Shown here in pieces: positions 11,865 through 21,240 of a stretch of DNA of 64,000 nt. Location: contig NW_013651818.1 of NCBI RefSeq assembly GCF_000499385.1, positions 35,875 to 99,874 of the forward strand. Reading direction: 5' to 3'. The position numbers and the translations under genes were made by a program. Within the stretch, counting starts at the first letter, position 1, and each line of letters opens with the position of its first letter. The notes below the pieces were generated by a model, which worked only from the letters and a program-made list of their open reading frames with translations, made no database searches and had not been told where the DNA came from. The DNA is from Eimeria necatrix (Eukaryota; Apicomplexa; Conoidasida; Eucoccidiorida; Eimeriidae).

Positions 11865-14315
11865 ATGGAGCGGCTGCTCTCCAGCTCAATATGTTCTTTG
11901 GCTTACGGGTCTCTTGCCGAAGGACGAGCTACAGTGGATACTCATCTACTTGCACTGTGCCGACCGCACTACAAACCACCGAGTGCAATTTTCCCCGTGG
12001 CAAGTTATGGGTTGCCATTTCCGCAATCTTCTTCTAGTTCTCGCTGCCGGGAAGTCTGCGACATCTTATTTGCGCCGTACAGTCCGTCGCTGGCGTTGGT
12101 GTGCACGTCTGGAAATGATCTTCTTACATTCGACATGAATTGCGGCTCTTTCATCTCAGAAATTCAGTTGAGTCCGGGGAGTGGTGCAAATGCAAATAAT
12201 GGCCACCGCCGTTCCTGTACCCATATAAACCGAGACCCAGGCGCCCCTCTCATCTTTTCCGGCGCTCCAAATGGCGATGTAATGGTGTTTGACGCGCGTA
12301 CTTCAGGCATCACTGCAAAGCTCCTTGGGCAGAAGTTCTGTCCGACTCTCCGTCTCCCGTCTGCACATGACGGCGCTGTGTGTGGGATTGGTACAGGAAT
12401 AGCGCTCCATCCGCAGCTTTTCCTCACTGGAGGCCGGGAAGACCGGTGGCTCCGCCTTTTTGACCTCCGATTTCCGTTTCATTATAGTTCTGCAGGTTCC
12501 AGCAACGGAAATCCCGTCGCGTATCCGCTGGAAGCAAGGAGGTTGGGACCAAGCGAAGACCATGGTGCTGGGTGGCGGACCTGCTTCATGGCATTTGATG
12601 TGTCTCCAGATGGATCGTTGCTAGCAGGTTCTGTTGCTCGTCATCGTACTGCTGAGCCCACAAGCATGGATCGGAAGCCGCAAGGAACCGATGGCGAAAC
12701 AGTGCTCCTCAGCCTATCGGATGGATTACGCACTGTCAAAACCATTGCATCCGCTGATGCTTGCGCAGCAGACTACGTTCAGTTTTCGCCTAACGCCAAG
12801 TATATTCTGCAGACGGGCGGCGTTGGAGGAACATTCTGCAAAATGTGCTGGCACTGCGATTGCCGCTGCTCCTGTGTGTCGAAGCGCCGCGAAGAACAGT
12901 TGGACAAGCAGGCAAATGGCACTACCGAAAGCCATTATAGTATGTCTAACATCCGGGGTTGGGAAAAAACGGTAGTATCTAGCTCACGAAGTACTGTTGA
13001 GCTGGAGAGTTCACCGCAGGAGACTGGGATTTCCTCTGACTATTCACGCGCTCAGTATCGGTGCATGTATCATCGAGCACAACTAGTAAATCTTGTCCAG
13101 TCCAATAGAACTATCAACCTCAAAAGTCCCGCGGATGGTGCCGTTGCCTTCACCGATTCGTTTTGCTTGTCTCACTCATTCAAAGGGCTTCAGCAGCACG
13201 CTGCCCAGTTGGACTGGTCGAGGTATGAAGGACTGGCAAAGGACCTCACTCGACCAGTGATATCGGCTGCGGCAGGCAATGGCGGTTTCCTTCGTATTCT
13301 GCACTTCACACTGCAGGGCCCGACGAGCAGGCATGCTCACAAGTGCAGGCAAAGGTTTTGGAAGTATCTGGCCAAGATCCAGAGTTCAGCAACCACTCCT
13401 ACTGGACATACTAGTTCTGGTTTTAAGGCTATGCACCGAGAAGTGAAGTGTGGTAAGGTGCGACCAGTTATGCGACCAACAAATGGAAGAGATGAGGACG
13501 GCGCCCATAGCGGCGGTGACATGCCGCTCCGCGTGGCTGGTGCTGGTTCCCATGACTCCGTACGAACGACCCCACAGATAGAAGAAGCAGCTGTTGACAA
13601 ATCAAGCGCAGTTACCAAGCCGTTGCTATTTCCTCTTCTCCACCCACAGCTGTCACAATTCATCTCGAGCTGTGGGCCACTACACCCTGCATTCGTCCGA
13701 GCAGAAGCAGCAACGTTCCCTTTTAAGTGCAGGCTATGGGGAGGCCTCGTCGTCGGATATGGTGGCTCTACAGCGGATGGCTGTGGGCGTGCCCGGATCT
13801 ATGACGGCCTAAAATTGTGGGACTCCACGACAGGCGTCGTACTAAGCTGGACAGAAGGCGACTTGGTAAGTGCAGACATGTTCGCATGCATTTCTGCCGT
13901 TGCTGCTGTCGCAGTAGGCGAACTGCAGTTTTCAAGTGAATGTGACGATGCGTAGGCAGGCTGGCAAACAGCGTGTTCAGGAATCCAGATCACCCCGGTG
14001 TATCGAATGGCAGAAAATTGAATAGCAAGATGCCTGTTCGTATTGAAACTTGGCTTAACAAAAGGGTATGGTGTCGGTTTTCAGGCACAAGAAGACAATT
14101 TGACTTGTATAGCACCTATTCCAGACACCAGCAGCTGCCTCCTGGCCACCGGAGGGTATCTCCCTGTTGGTGCTAGGAACTGCCAGAGTTCTTCCCCATC
14201 ATCGGGACTCACGTTTTGGTCCCTGCGTCGCCGGGATGATCTCATCATGTCTGCCCTCGAGGGGTGTCTTTCCCTTGAGGTAGAGTCAGAAGACTCCGAA
14301 GCCTCCAGTCACTGA
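11865..14315 (+). CDS. WD40-repeat protein
   Basis: Two exons, 11865-13865 and 14085-14315, joined in phase 0 through GTAAGT...TTTTCAG. The first in-frame ATG is at 11865 (MERLLSSSICSLAYG). The protein has about 743 residues. WD40-type blades are visible as CDILFAPYSPSLALVCTSGN, APLIFSGAPNGDVMVFDAR, LFLTGGREDRWLRLFDLRF, FMAFDVSPDGSLLAGSVA and, at the C-terminus, RIYDGLKLWDSTTG followed across the intron by CIAPIPDTSSCLLATGGY. The central part has a Cys cluster (CKMCWHCDCRCSC) and a low-complexity insertion. The set of blades suggests a scaffold or substrate-receptor propeller; the specific subfamily cannot be named. The gene faces RPC9 and the two 3' ends converge. Confidence 0.75.
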
Positions 14316-14632
14316 CTGACAGGTCAAAGCAACGACCCTAGCCGGCGCCACAGAAAAATGTCCGCGATGTTTCAGTGTTTGCTGAAGCCGCTGGCGAACG
14401 CTAAGATTGGAGACACGCAGCGAGCAGCATAGATATGCAACTCGAACTTGACAGCACAGTGCACACAAGTTGTTTTCTCCAGCATAATTCTACCTTTCCA
14501 CATTGTGTATATGCACATGCGGAACACCTGCGCCGACGAACTCAGGAAGAAGGCGTCTTTGGCGAAAATCATTAGGCTTCACATATCCGCAGGGCAACAG
14601 AAGTAGAGTAGGCACAAAGTGCTACAGCCACG
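14316..14632. other. Convergent intergenic spacer (WD40 gene / RPC9)
   Basis: About 317 bases shared by the two 3' ends. No coding potential is seen; it presumably holds both polyadenylation regions. Confidence 0.5.
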
Positions 14633-15956
14633 CTAGTCGTCAATTACCCGTTTCCGCCTGCTAACGGGTCGGCGTTTAGCAGCACCACGTACAGCCCTGG
14701 CTCTGGGCTTCGCTTCTTTTGAAGTAGCATCAGCAGGTCCTGCTTTTGAAGCAGGAGGCTCTGATGCTGCTTCTGCAGGCGCGAACAGATCCACTGTATC
14801 TGATACACCTAGGGAAGCATTAGCTGCGGAGCTGCTGTTGTGCTGCTCGTCGTCCTCGTTCTCCTTCCTTACTGTCAGTTGACTGTTAGTCAGCGAGCCG
14901 ACTGTCTCGCTTGCTTCTAGCTGCACTTGATGCTGCTGAGCACTCAACTGCCTTGCCTCATCTTCCAACTCTTCGTGCTGCAGCTGAAGCGCTTGGAATT
15001 CAGCTGCGGCAGGAGCAACTGCTTCCTCTGGGTCAGCCTGCGCATCGACAGCCATCGGGGCTGCTGCTTCTCTTGCAGGTTCAGGCGCCGGTGGGAGTGG
15101 CTGCTGCTGCACTAGCGCGAGATCAATCAAATGCAGCATCGCTGCGGCGTCTTCTTCTGTGAATCTGCACGCCGCAAGTCAGACGGGCAGGGCCGCAGCC
15201 GGTCGGCACCAGCTATCCTGCAGTGCTTCTCTTGAACTACGGGTGCAAGTGCGGCTAAAAGCAGCTAAAATTAATAATTTTGGGACTTCTGCACACACAA
15301 AGTACCCATGCAGCGGTACTTGCAAGCGCTAACCTGTTTGAGCAGTCGTCCAGGTACGTGTAGATTTCGACGGGCTTGAAGGCCCCCAAGTTCATTATGG
15401 TTAGCAACTCTAGATCAGTGAGGCCGAAACGATGCACTAAGGCGTCAAGGCACTCGCGACAATGCTTGCTGATGAGGGATAAATTTCCCCCCTGGCGGAC
15501 GCCGGCAATTCCACTTGTTCTTCTGTTTCCCGTTTGGCCCGGAGGGCTTCGCTTCGTTGGGGCCTTTGTGTTGTTGTGCATGCGGGTTCGATCTTGAGAA
15601 CTGCGCGGATCAGGCGGCACCCGCGCGAGGTGAAGGTAAGGACACGTCTTGCGAATATAATCCTGTACCATATGGTTGAAAGTGTGCTGGTAAAGCAGCT
15701 CCTTCACGTGGTCCAGCTTGAGACGCTCAACAGTCGGCTCGCCCTGCTCATTGGCGCCGCTTTGGCGGCCGTTACTGTTCCGAGAGTCCCCCATGGAGTC
15801 TGCAGCTGGTGCGGCGCTGCCTGGACTGGCAGAACTTGGCTTGCTCGCATGACGCAATAAGCTCTCGACGGATGGAAGCAATTGTTGCTGTTGGACTAGA
15901 AGCAGCATTACTTCCATATTAGTTATCACATCGCATCGTTCTTCCAGTACTTTCAT
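14633..15956 (-). CDS. RNA polymerase III subunit RPC9 (CRCP/Rpb4 family) with long C-terminal extension
   Basis: Small stalk subunit of nuclear RNA polymerase III, which transcribes tRNA and 5S RNA. Two exons on the minus strand, 15956-15334 and 15164-14633, join in phase (AAC AG|A). The N-terminus CDVITNMEVMLLL matches the family's first helix (SNYEV-type). The HRDC-like Rpb4 core is LDALVHRFGLTDLELLTIMN, then FKPVEIYTYLDDCSNR and, across the intron, FTEEDAAAMLHLIDLAL, matching the family's 'vtaveIqlmveeseeRLteeqieaLL' region. Compared with the roughly 150-residue animal protein it has an Ala/Ser/Gly-rich insertion, an Arg-rich insertion and a C-terminal extension of about 160 residues (Ala/Glu/Gln-rich, ending in basic KRRPVSRRKRVIDD). 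Start ATG at 15956 directly precedes the conserved helix. Family assignment is firm; Pol III rather than Pol II rests on the motif match. Confidence 0.87.
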
Positions 15957-16869
15957 TTTGCAGGCACAAAGGAAGAAATGAAGTCGCTTTCAGAACACTA
16001 GCTGTACTCACTACTCTTCGCGTGATCGGCACTGGGGGCTCCGCTAAGTCTTCATGAGCGTATACACTTCTTCAGCCTTGCTGCATATGAATGTGGGCTA
16101 AGTAGAAGTGAGCGCATTCGATGCGCATTCTGCCTTGCCATTGAAGCAAAAACCTTGAACGGGCTCTTAGATACCGTCCCCACGTCAACTCTGCCGGCCT
16201 CCAAAGAGTTATAAAGCGTTTAATTAGGCAAATAGCAGTGAATGATCGCGAACAGGAGCAGATAACCAACGGCGCTCAAGCAGACCCTGGAGCCGCAAGG
16301 AGGGTGTGTAAGAAAGTAATAGAGCTCCGGCGCAAGACAGGCCATTACGGAAATTATTCGTAAAATAATATGTGCTGAATGGGCCTGTCACGCGTTCATG
16401 AAAGGAAGAAGTGACTTTTGAGTTGTCCATGCATACTTCGCCGCCTGAGTTCCGCATGCTTGCCAGCCCTATGAGCATTGCTGGCATCTTCAACAGGCGA
16501 AAGCGAGTTTTGATGAATTGCGGTTGCTAGTTTTATACGATTTAAAACAGATAGACTGGAACTAGTGAGACGTAGTAGCTCCCAACTCTTTCCCGCAAGG
16601 GGATTTGGGGCCCTCTTCACAAGACCAAGCGCTAGCTCAGGAGACCGTTGTCGGCCTAGTCTTGGATGCATGTCATGCGTGAGGTGGAACAAATACCTCG
16701 TGTCTATAAATGAAGGCTTTTCACGGGATAACTGAGCAGCTCCTGTGGAGTGGTTGATGGTTCGCTCTCAGCCCCAGCAGCGCCCGAGTAGAGAAAAGCA
16801 TGTGCCTTTTCTTGGCCCGTTTGTTGTTTACTGGAGATCTTCGCATAGCAGTCTACACATGGTCTCAAG
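15957..16869. other. Divergent intergenic region (RPC9 / Derlin promoters)
   Basis: About 0.9 kb between divergent starts, presumably holding both promoters. No convincing gene is seen. Confidence 0.5.
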
Positions 16870-17676
16870 ATGGAACAAGTGGACTTGTTTCTCACGCACA
16901 TCCCTCCAGTGACTCGGGTCTGTCTCGTGGCGTCCACCGTGTTGATGGCACTATGCACGCTTGAGATCATCTCTCCGTTCTCTTTATATATGAACTGGCA
17001 GCTTGTATTTGCACACGCACAAGTCTGGCGCTTAATTACCTGTTTCCTTTTCTTTGGAACGTTTTCTTTACACTTCTTCTGGAATGTTTATGTCTTAATC
17101 TTCTACTGCTCAACCTTGGAGGAGCATCGCCGCAGTGCGACGTTTTTGTGGATGCTTATATGCACTGGGGGCCTTCTTCTGGTACGTCTAAGCAGCAGTT
17201 ATTTTATACGCGCGTTTGCAGCTGCCGTTGATGGGAAATCCTCTATAATATAAACAGATGTGACAGCCGACCCCATGTCCCCTTCCTAATTTTTTCATCG
17301 AAAACAATTTGCTCCTTGTCGCCTTTTTTGACGAACATTGTGTTTTCAGGCATTTTCATACATTTTCGGAGTCAGCTCATACTTCTTCAGCGGCTCGATG
17401 ATCAACGTCATGACCTACATCTGGGGTCGACGAAATCCGAATACTCGTCTGTCCATTTTTTTTATGCCTGTACAGGCTCCTTACCTTCCATTTTTACTTG
17501 CATTGTTATCACTGTTAGTGGGGTGGAACATGGCGGACCATCTTGTTGGCATTGCAGTTGGACACTTCTACTACTTTTTCGAAGACGTCTATCCTCTGTT
17601 GCCCACGAGCAAGGGATTCCGCATCTTCCGCACACCTCGAATATTGATGTGGCTCTTGAAGCAGCCGGAAGACTAG
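16870..17676 (+). CDS. Derlin, ER-associated degradation membrane protein
   Basis: Rhomboid-like pseudoprotease of the ER (or, in apicomplexans, sometimes the apicoplast periphery) that helps move misfolded proteins to the cytosol. Two exons, 16870-17181 and 17350-17676, join in phase 0 to give 212 residues, the normal Derlin length. It starts MEQVDLFLTHIPPVTRVCLV. The family signatures are WRLITCFLFFG, SGSMINVMTYIWGRRNPNTR (the Derlin N-x(3)-Y-x-W-x-R-x-N-P box), QAPYLPFLLALLSLLVGW and DHLVGIAVGHFYYFFEDVYP. Six hydrophobic segments are apparent. There is no N-terminal targeting extension, so the ER-resident form is more likely than an apicoplast form (inference). Confidence 0.95.
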
Positions 17677-20260
17677 ACTGGTGCGCCTGCTATACGCGAT
17701 GTTCGGACTCTCGAAGAGCAGCCGTGAGGCAATTCAGTGGACATTGAGTGATAGCAGTCACCGCAGGATACAATGGACTGCGGCTGGGCCAATTAGTACG
17801 TAACCGGACCTCTCAGCTGTCGGTTTAGAAGCTCGTGCTAGACAAATAGGAGTAAAGTTTGCGGTTTAGTAGGACTGAGCTGCACACGCCGTGCAACCAC
17901 TCTAATGGGCCTTGGAAATTAGTCTAGGCTTCCTGCGAACTGGAAGGCTGCTTCCCGGTATGGTCAATTGTTAGAACTGATGCAAACAGCGGCGGGAGGC
18001 TTCTTCTTTTGTTAAGCCAACACAAGATCCGACCATGGTGGCTTCAGCGAGGTATATTCACTTGGTACTGTGGATCCTGCTTTTTCTTTTGCCAAGGGCC
18101 TACTGGCGACCAGCATAGCATAAAGTTCTGTCGTTTCTGCGTGGTCAAAAGGTGGCACGGATTAGGCGCTCCTGTATTAGTCCTACTGATAGGGGCCGGT
18201 ACTTTTTCGACTTTTGCACTTATCTGTCCTTGCTCGCTTGAGTCGCTTCTCAAGAAAGAATTGCACCCAGACGCTGGGGTGAAGAGCTTTCCAGCCATTC
18301 GGCTTAACGTGCAACGAAGTGGGCAGTCAAGTGTTTACTTTGGGGGATGATACAGAAGTTGCTAGGCGCAAAGGAGTTGTACGAATATCAACAAGCATGA
18401 GCTAGTTGGAGAACCGCGCAAGTATATCTAGCAAATGTGACTGCCTTCGGTTGTGGCGAGTAGGGAATTCAGACTTGGAGATAATACACAGTAGTAACAG
18501 TCACAAGAGTCCTTGAAGCCTGCCCGGGATGTACGTAGGTTTAGCTTAAAGCTTGCGAAGGGTGGACGCATTGGTACGCATTCATGCGAAACTGTGGGGG
18601 CTCCAAGAGAAACGGGTAGCGGAAAACGGTAGCACAACGAAATAGGCAGGTATCCACTAGCAGGGCGTTGCGACATCCTCCCAGTGTTTGGGGGCTCTCA
18701 CGTTGCTCATGTAAATGCTGTACAGTTACTTGCTCACGCCCCTTTGTGTATACAGGCACGGCAAAACTAAAAGGCTTTCGAGTTACCGTTAATGTTATTC
18801 CTGGTTTTGATTCACCATCTGACGCGAGGTGAAATATCTTCCACCTGCGCTTTCGTGTGCGCAGCAGCAGGAGCGCCATATTGCTGGAACCTGAATTTTG
18901 GCTAGTAATTTGAGTTTCACCAAACTTTGCGCTTCAAGCAAATGCTAACTGCAATCTTCTCTCAGCCGTAGGAATCGAAGAGGGCCACCATATGATCCAA
19001 CTTCTAGCATGAATCCGCATCTAAATAATAGTCAGCGTGTGCAGTTGCATTTCTCTCACTCATTGAAGGCGACCGTATTTCAGTGCCGAGTTCTTTATGC
19101 CGCAACCAGTGGCAATTCCGCAGGCTGCGATGGGACGGCTTGCGAAACCGTTTCCTTCAGAAAATAAACCGAATTAGGCTTGTGACGACTAGTGAGTCAC
19201 ACTGCATCTCACTTACTTCACTAGAGGTGAAATTCTTGGAAGTTTTTGATGGGTTCGTTTCAGTGGGCTTGTCCACTGGACCTGCCTCAAGTTCTCAGCT
19301 GTGAAGAGATGAGGCGCGCCCTAGTAGACTGGGCTATTTGGAGCAAGAGTACTAGTCCCTTAGTCATGTTCTGGCATTGGATTAGTGAAGAATTCGTTGC
19401 TCTGAGCCAAACTGGGGACTGCGCACGACGTGCTCTTGTTCACAGGCAAGCGCCAGGTTTCAAATATCGTCCAAACCGAGTTGTTATTTTAAAGACTGTC
19501 CGGAGCAAAATTCCACGCAGAACGTGTCTATTGAAGTACCTAAGATTGATTATTCTTCCTCTCTAATCCTATGATTGCTCTGAGCGAGTGACGGAGCCAG
19601 GAGTACACCCTAGCTCGATCTCGTCCGGTACTTCTTGAACTGGCAACTAGAAAAGCATTCCTCATAGTCTTCTTCAGTTCAAATTTTGCCACTTTTATGG
19701 TTATGAGGGCGTCCATGGAAGAAGGAGTCAAACGCTCTGGCCGAAGAGGACCTGGCAGGGTGTGCTTAGTGAAATTCCCACCGTTCCAGAAAGACGGTTC
19801 GGGTGAACGGAGTCTCATTATGCACGAATTAACCTAAGACACATGTCGTTATTACATCAGCCCATACACACAAGCTTTTAACTGCAAGAAAACTCGCGAA
19901 ACTAGTCATTTTACAAGCACTTGCGAAAGGCGTGAGTCTTAGTGACCTATCACAGATGACACGCAACTTCTTGAATTCCCCTCACAGAGGCTTCGTTCGA
20001 GAACGTGACGACTAGAAAAGTATTTAAAACACATGTAAAAATAGTTGGACCACTTTGCGGGCCACATTTGCTCATCTTTTCCAGCGTTTGCAAGTTGAAG
20101 TTGACTATCAGGCCCGTTGCCATACAAGCGTACTATTGTCTGTACTTCGTGAGAGCTTGTTCGTAGGCAGCTGCGTTCTCTGTGTCATTTTATAGTACAA
20201 TATGTTTTAGTGGACGCACAAATTAATCCAAACCATTGGCTTCATCACCAACTCGAGAAA
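17677..20260. other. Gene-poor region; possible small secreted ORF near 18034; rRNA-like patch
   Basis: About 2.6 kb without a supported gene. An ATG at 18034 opens a 27-codon signal-peptide-like frame (MVASARYIHLVLWILLFLLP) with no supported continuation. At 19221-19284 a short stretch resembles a conserved small-subunit rRNA segment (listed separately). Otherwise I see nothing recognisable. Confidence 0.45.
19221..19284 (+). other. Patch resembling the conserved 690-loop region of small-subunit rRNA
   Basis: The 20 bases CTAGAGGTGAAATTCTTGGA match a universal small-subunit rRNA motif. About 20 bases further on, CAGTGGGCTTGTCCACTGG recalls the CAGTGGC...CACTGG part of bacterial/organellar 16S rRNA. 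Similarity fades on both sides, so this could be a decayed organellar rRNA insertion or coincidence. Confidence 0.3.
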
Positions 20261-20808
20261 ATGGCCGCGCAGGAAGCCGGCTTCGGTCGGATTTCGGACG
20301 ACCAAATAGCAGCAGTGATTCGGTATTCTGACGAATGGGCATTTATCGAGTACATGCTCCAAATAAGCACACGAACGTCTCGTGTGAAGCTTCTCCAGGC
20401 CTGGCACCTGTCTCCGCCGCAGGTGGTGAACCAGTTTGAGAGACGTACAGCCGTGAGGTCAACATCGTCAGACTAAACTCCTTAGTTTGCGCCAAATAAG
20501 CGTGCAAATGGCCATGAATATGACTAAAAATTGCCAGTCTTCATGCATCGAGAAACATGTGAAGAAGCGCCCTCCCTTTGGTCTTTGTGCAGCGACGTCT
20601 GGTGGTTTATTCATTCGTGGAAGCTTCACTGCTTGACGAGGAGAACACTATTCAAAATGTCACTAGACGCGGCTTCAAAATTGACTCTCGGGGTATGAAA
20701 TTTGTGCTCGGGAATTTCAGGTGTGTGGTGTTAGTCTTAACACTGCACAACTCCAGAACCAGAGCATCAAAGTTGTCGCCGTCTGTTGCCTCCTCTTGGC
20801 GGATGTGA
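20261..20808 (+). CDS. Small two-exon hypothetical protein
   Basis: Exons 20261-20452 and 20593-20808 join in phase 0 (GCC|GTGAGG...GTGCAG|CGA), giving about 135 residues from MAAQEAGFGRISDDQIAAVI. The first exon is natural-looking helical sequence (RYSDEWAFIEYMLQIS; VKLLQAWHLSPPQVVNQFER) and the second begins RRLVVYSFVEASLLDEEN. An earlier end is possible through a GTATGA donor at about 20693. The 3' end overlaps the apparent coding region of a minus-strand gene. Family not recognised. Confidence 0.5.
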
Positions 20809-21240
20809 GGCCACTGAAGCACAGCGAAGGCGACCATACGCTTGTGCATATTTGTTAAGCCTGCAGGGAATTCCTCTTCTTCGCGGCGCATCAGCTCAAG
20901 CTATAGATCCATTCACACTCCCATCATGTGGGCAGTAGCTCTATAAGGGGCTACTATTCCACATATTGCATCCTCCACCAGCAGGCAGCAAGCACAGCTG
21001 CTTCTGTATCCTGGTCCTCGACAAAAGCTTCCATATGTTCTTTGCCCTGTGGGGTCCTTCTGTTCTCAATATCAGTGATTCTCTGCCCTTTCCAGATGTG
21101 TACAAGTGTTTTAATCTCCTTTTGAGCACTGTGCTGCGCAGCTGAGTTGACGACCAGTGCGAAGGAGCAACAAAAACATGAACGCTCGGCTTTTATTGAG
21201 GCGGCGAAATCCCAACTTCTCAGTGGAGAACGACGCGTTT
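20652..21240 (-). CDS. Hypothetical minus-strand gene, partial model
   Basis: Two minus-strand segments read as natural protein and join in phase 0: one ending at 20963 (QKEIKTLVHIWKGQRITDIE ... AAVLAACWWRMQY|GTGGAA) and one starting at 20900 (TATAG|LELMRREEEEFPAGLTNMHK ... MVAFAVLQWPHIRQEEATDG). The 5' start and the 3' end are not resolved; the frame stays open to about 20652 but probably ends in another intron near 20720. The family is not recognised. The segments could be a shadow, but residue composition and the clean junction favour a real gene converging on its plus-strand neighbour. Confidence 0.4.
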
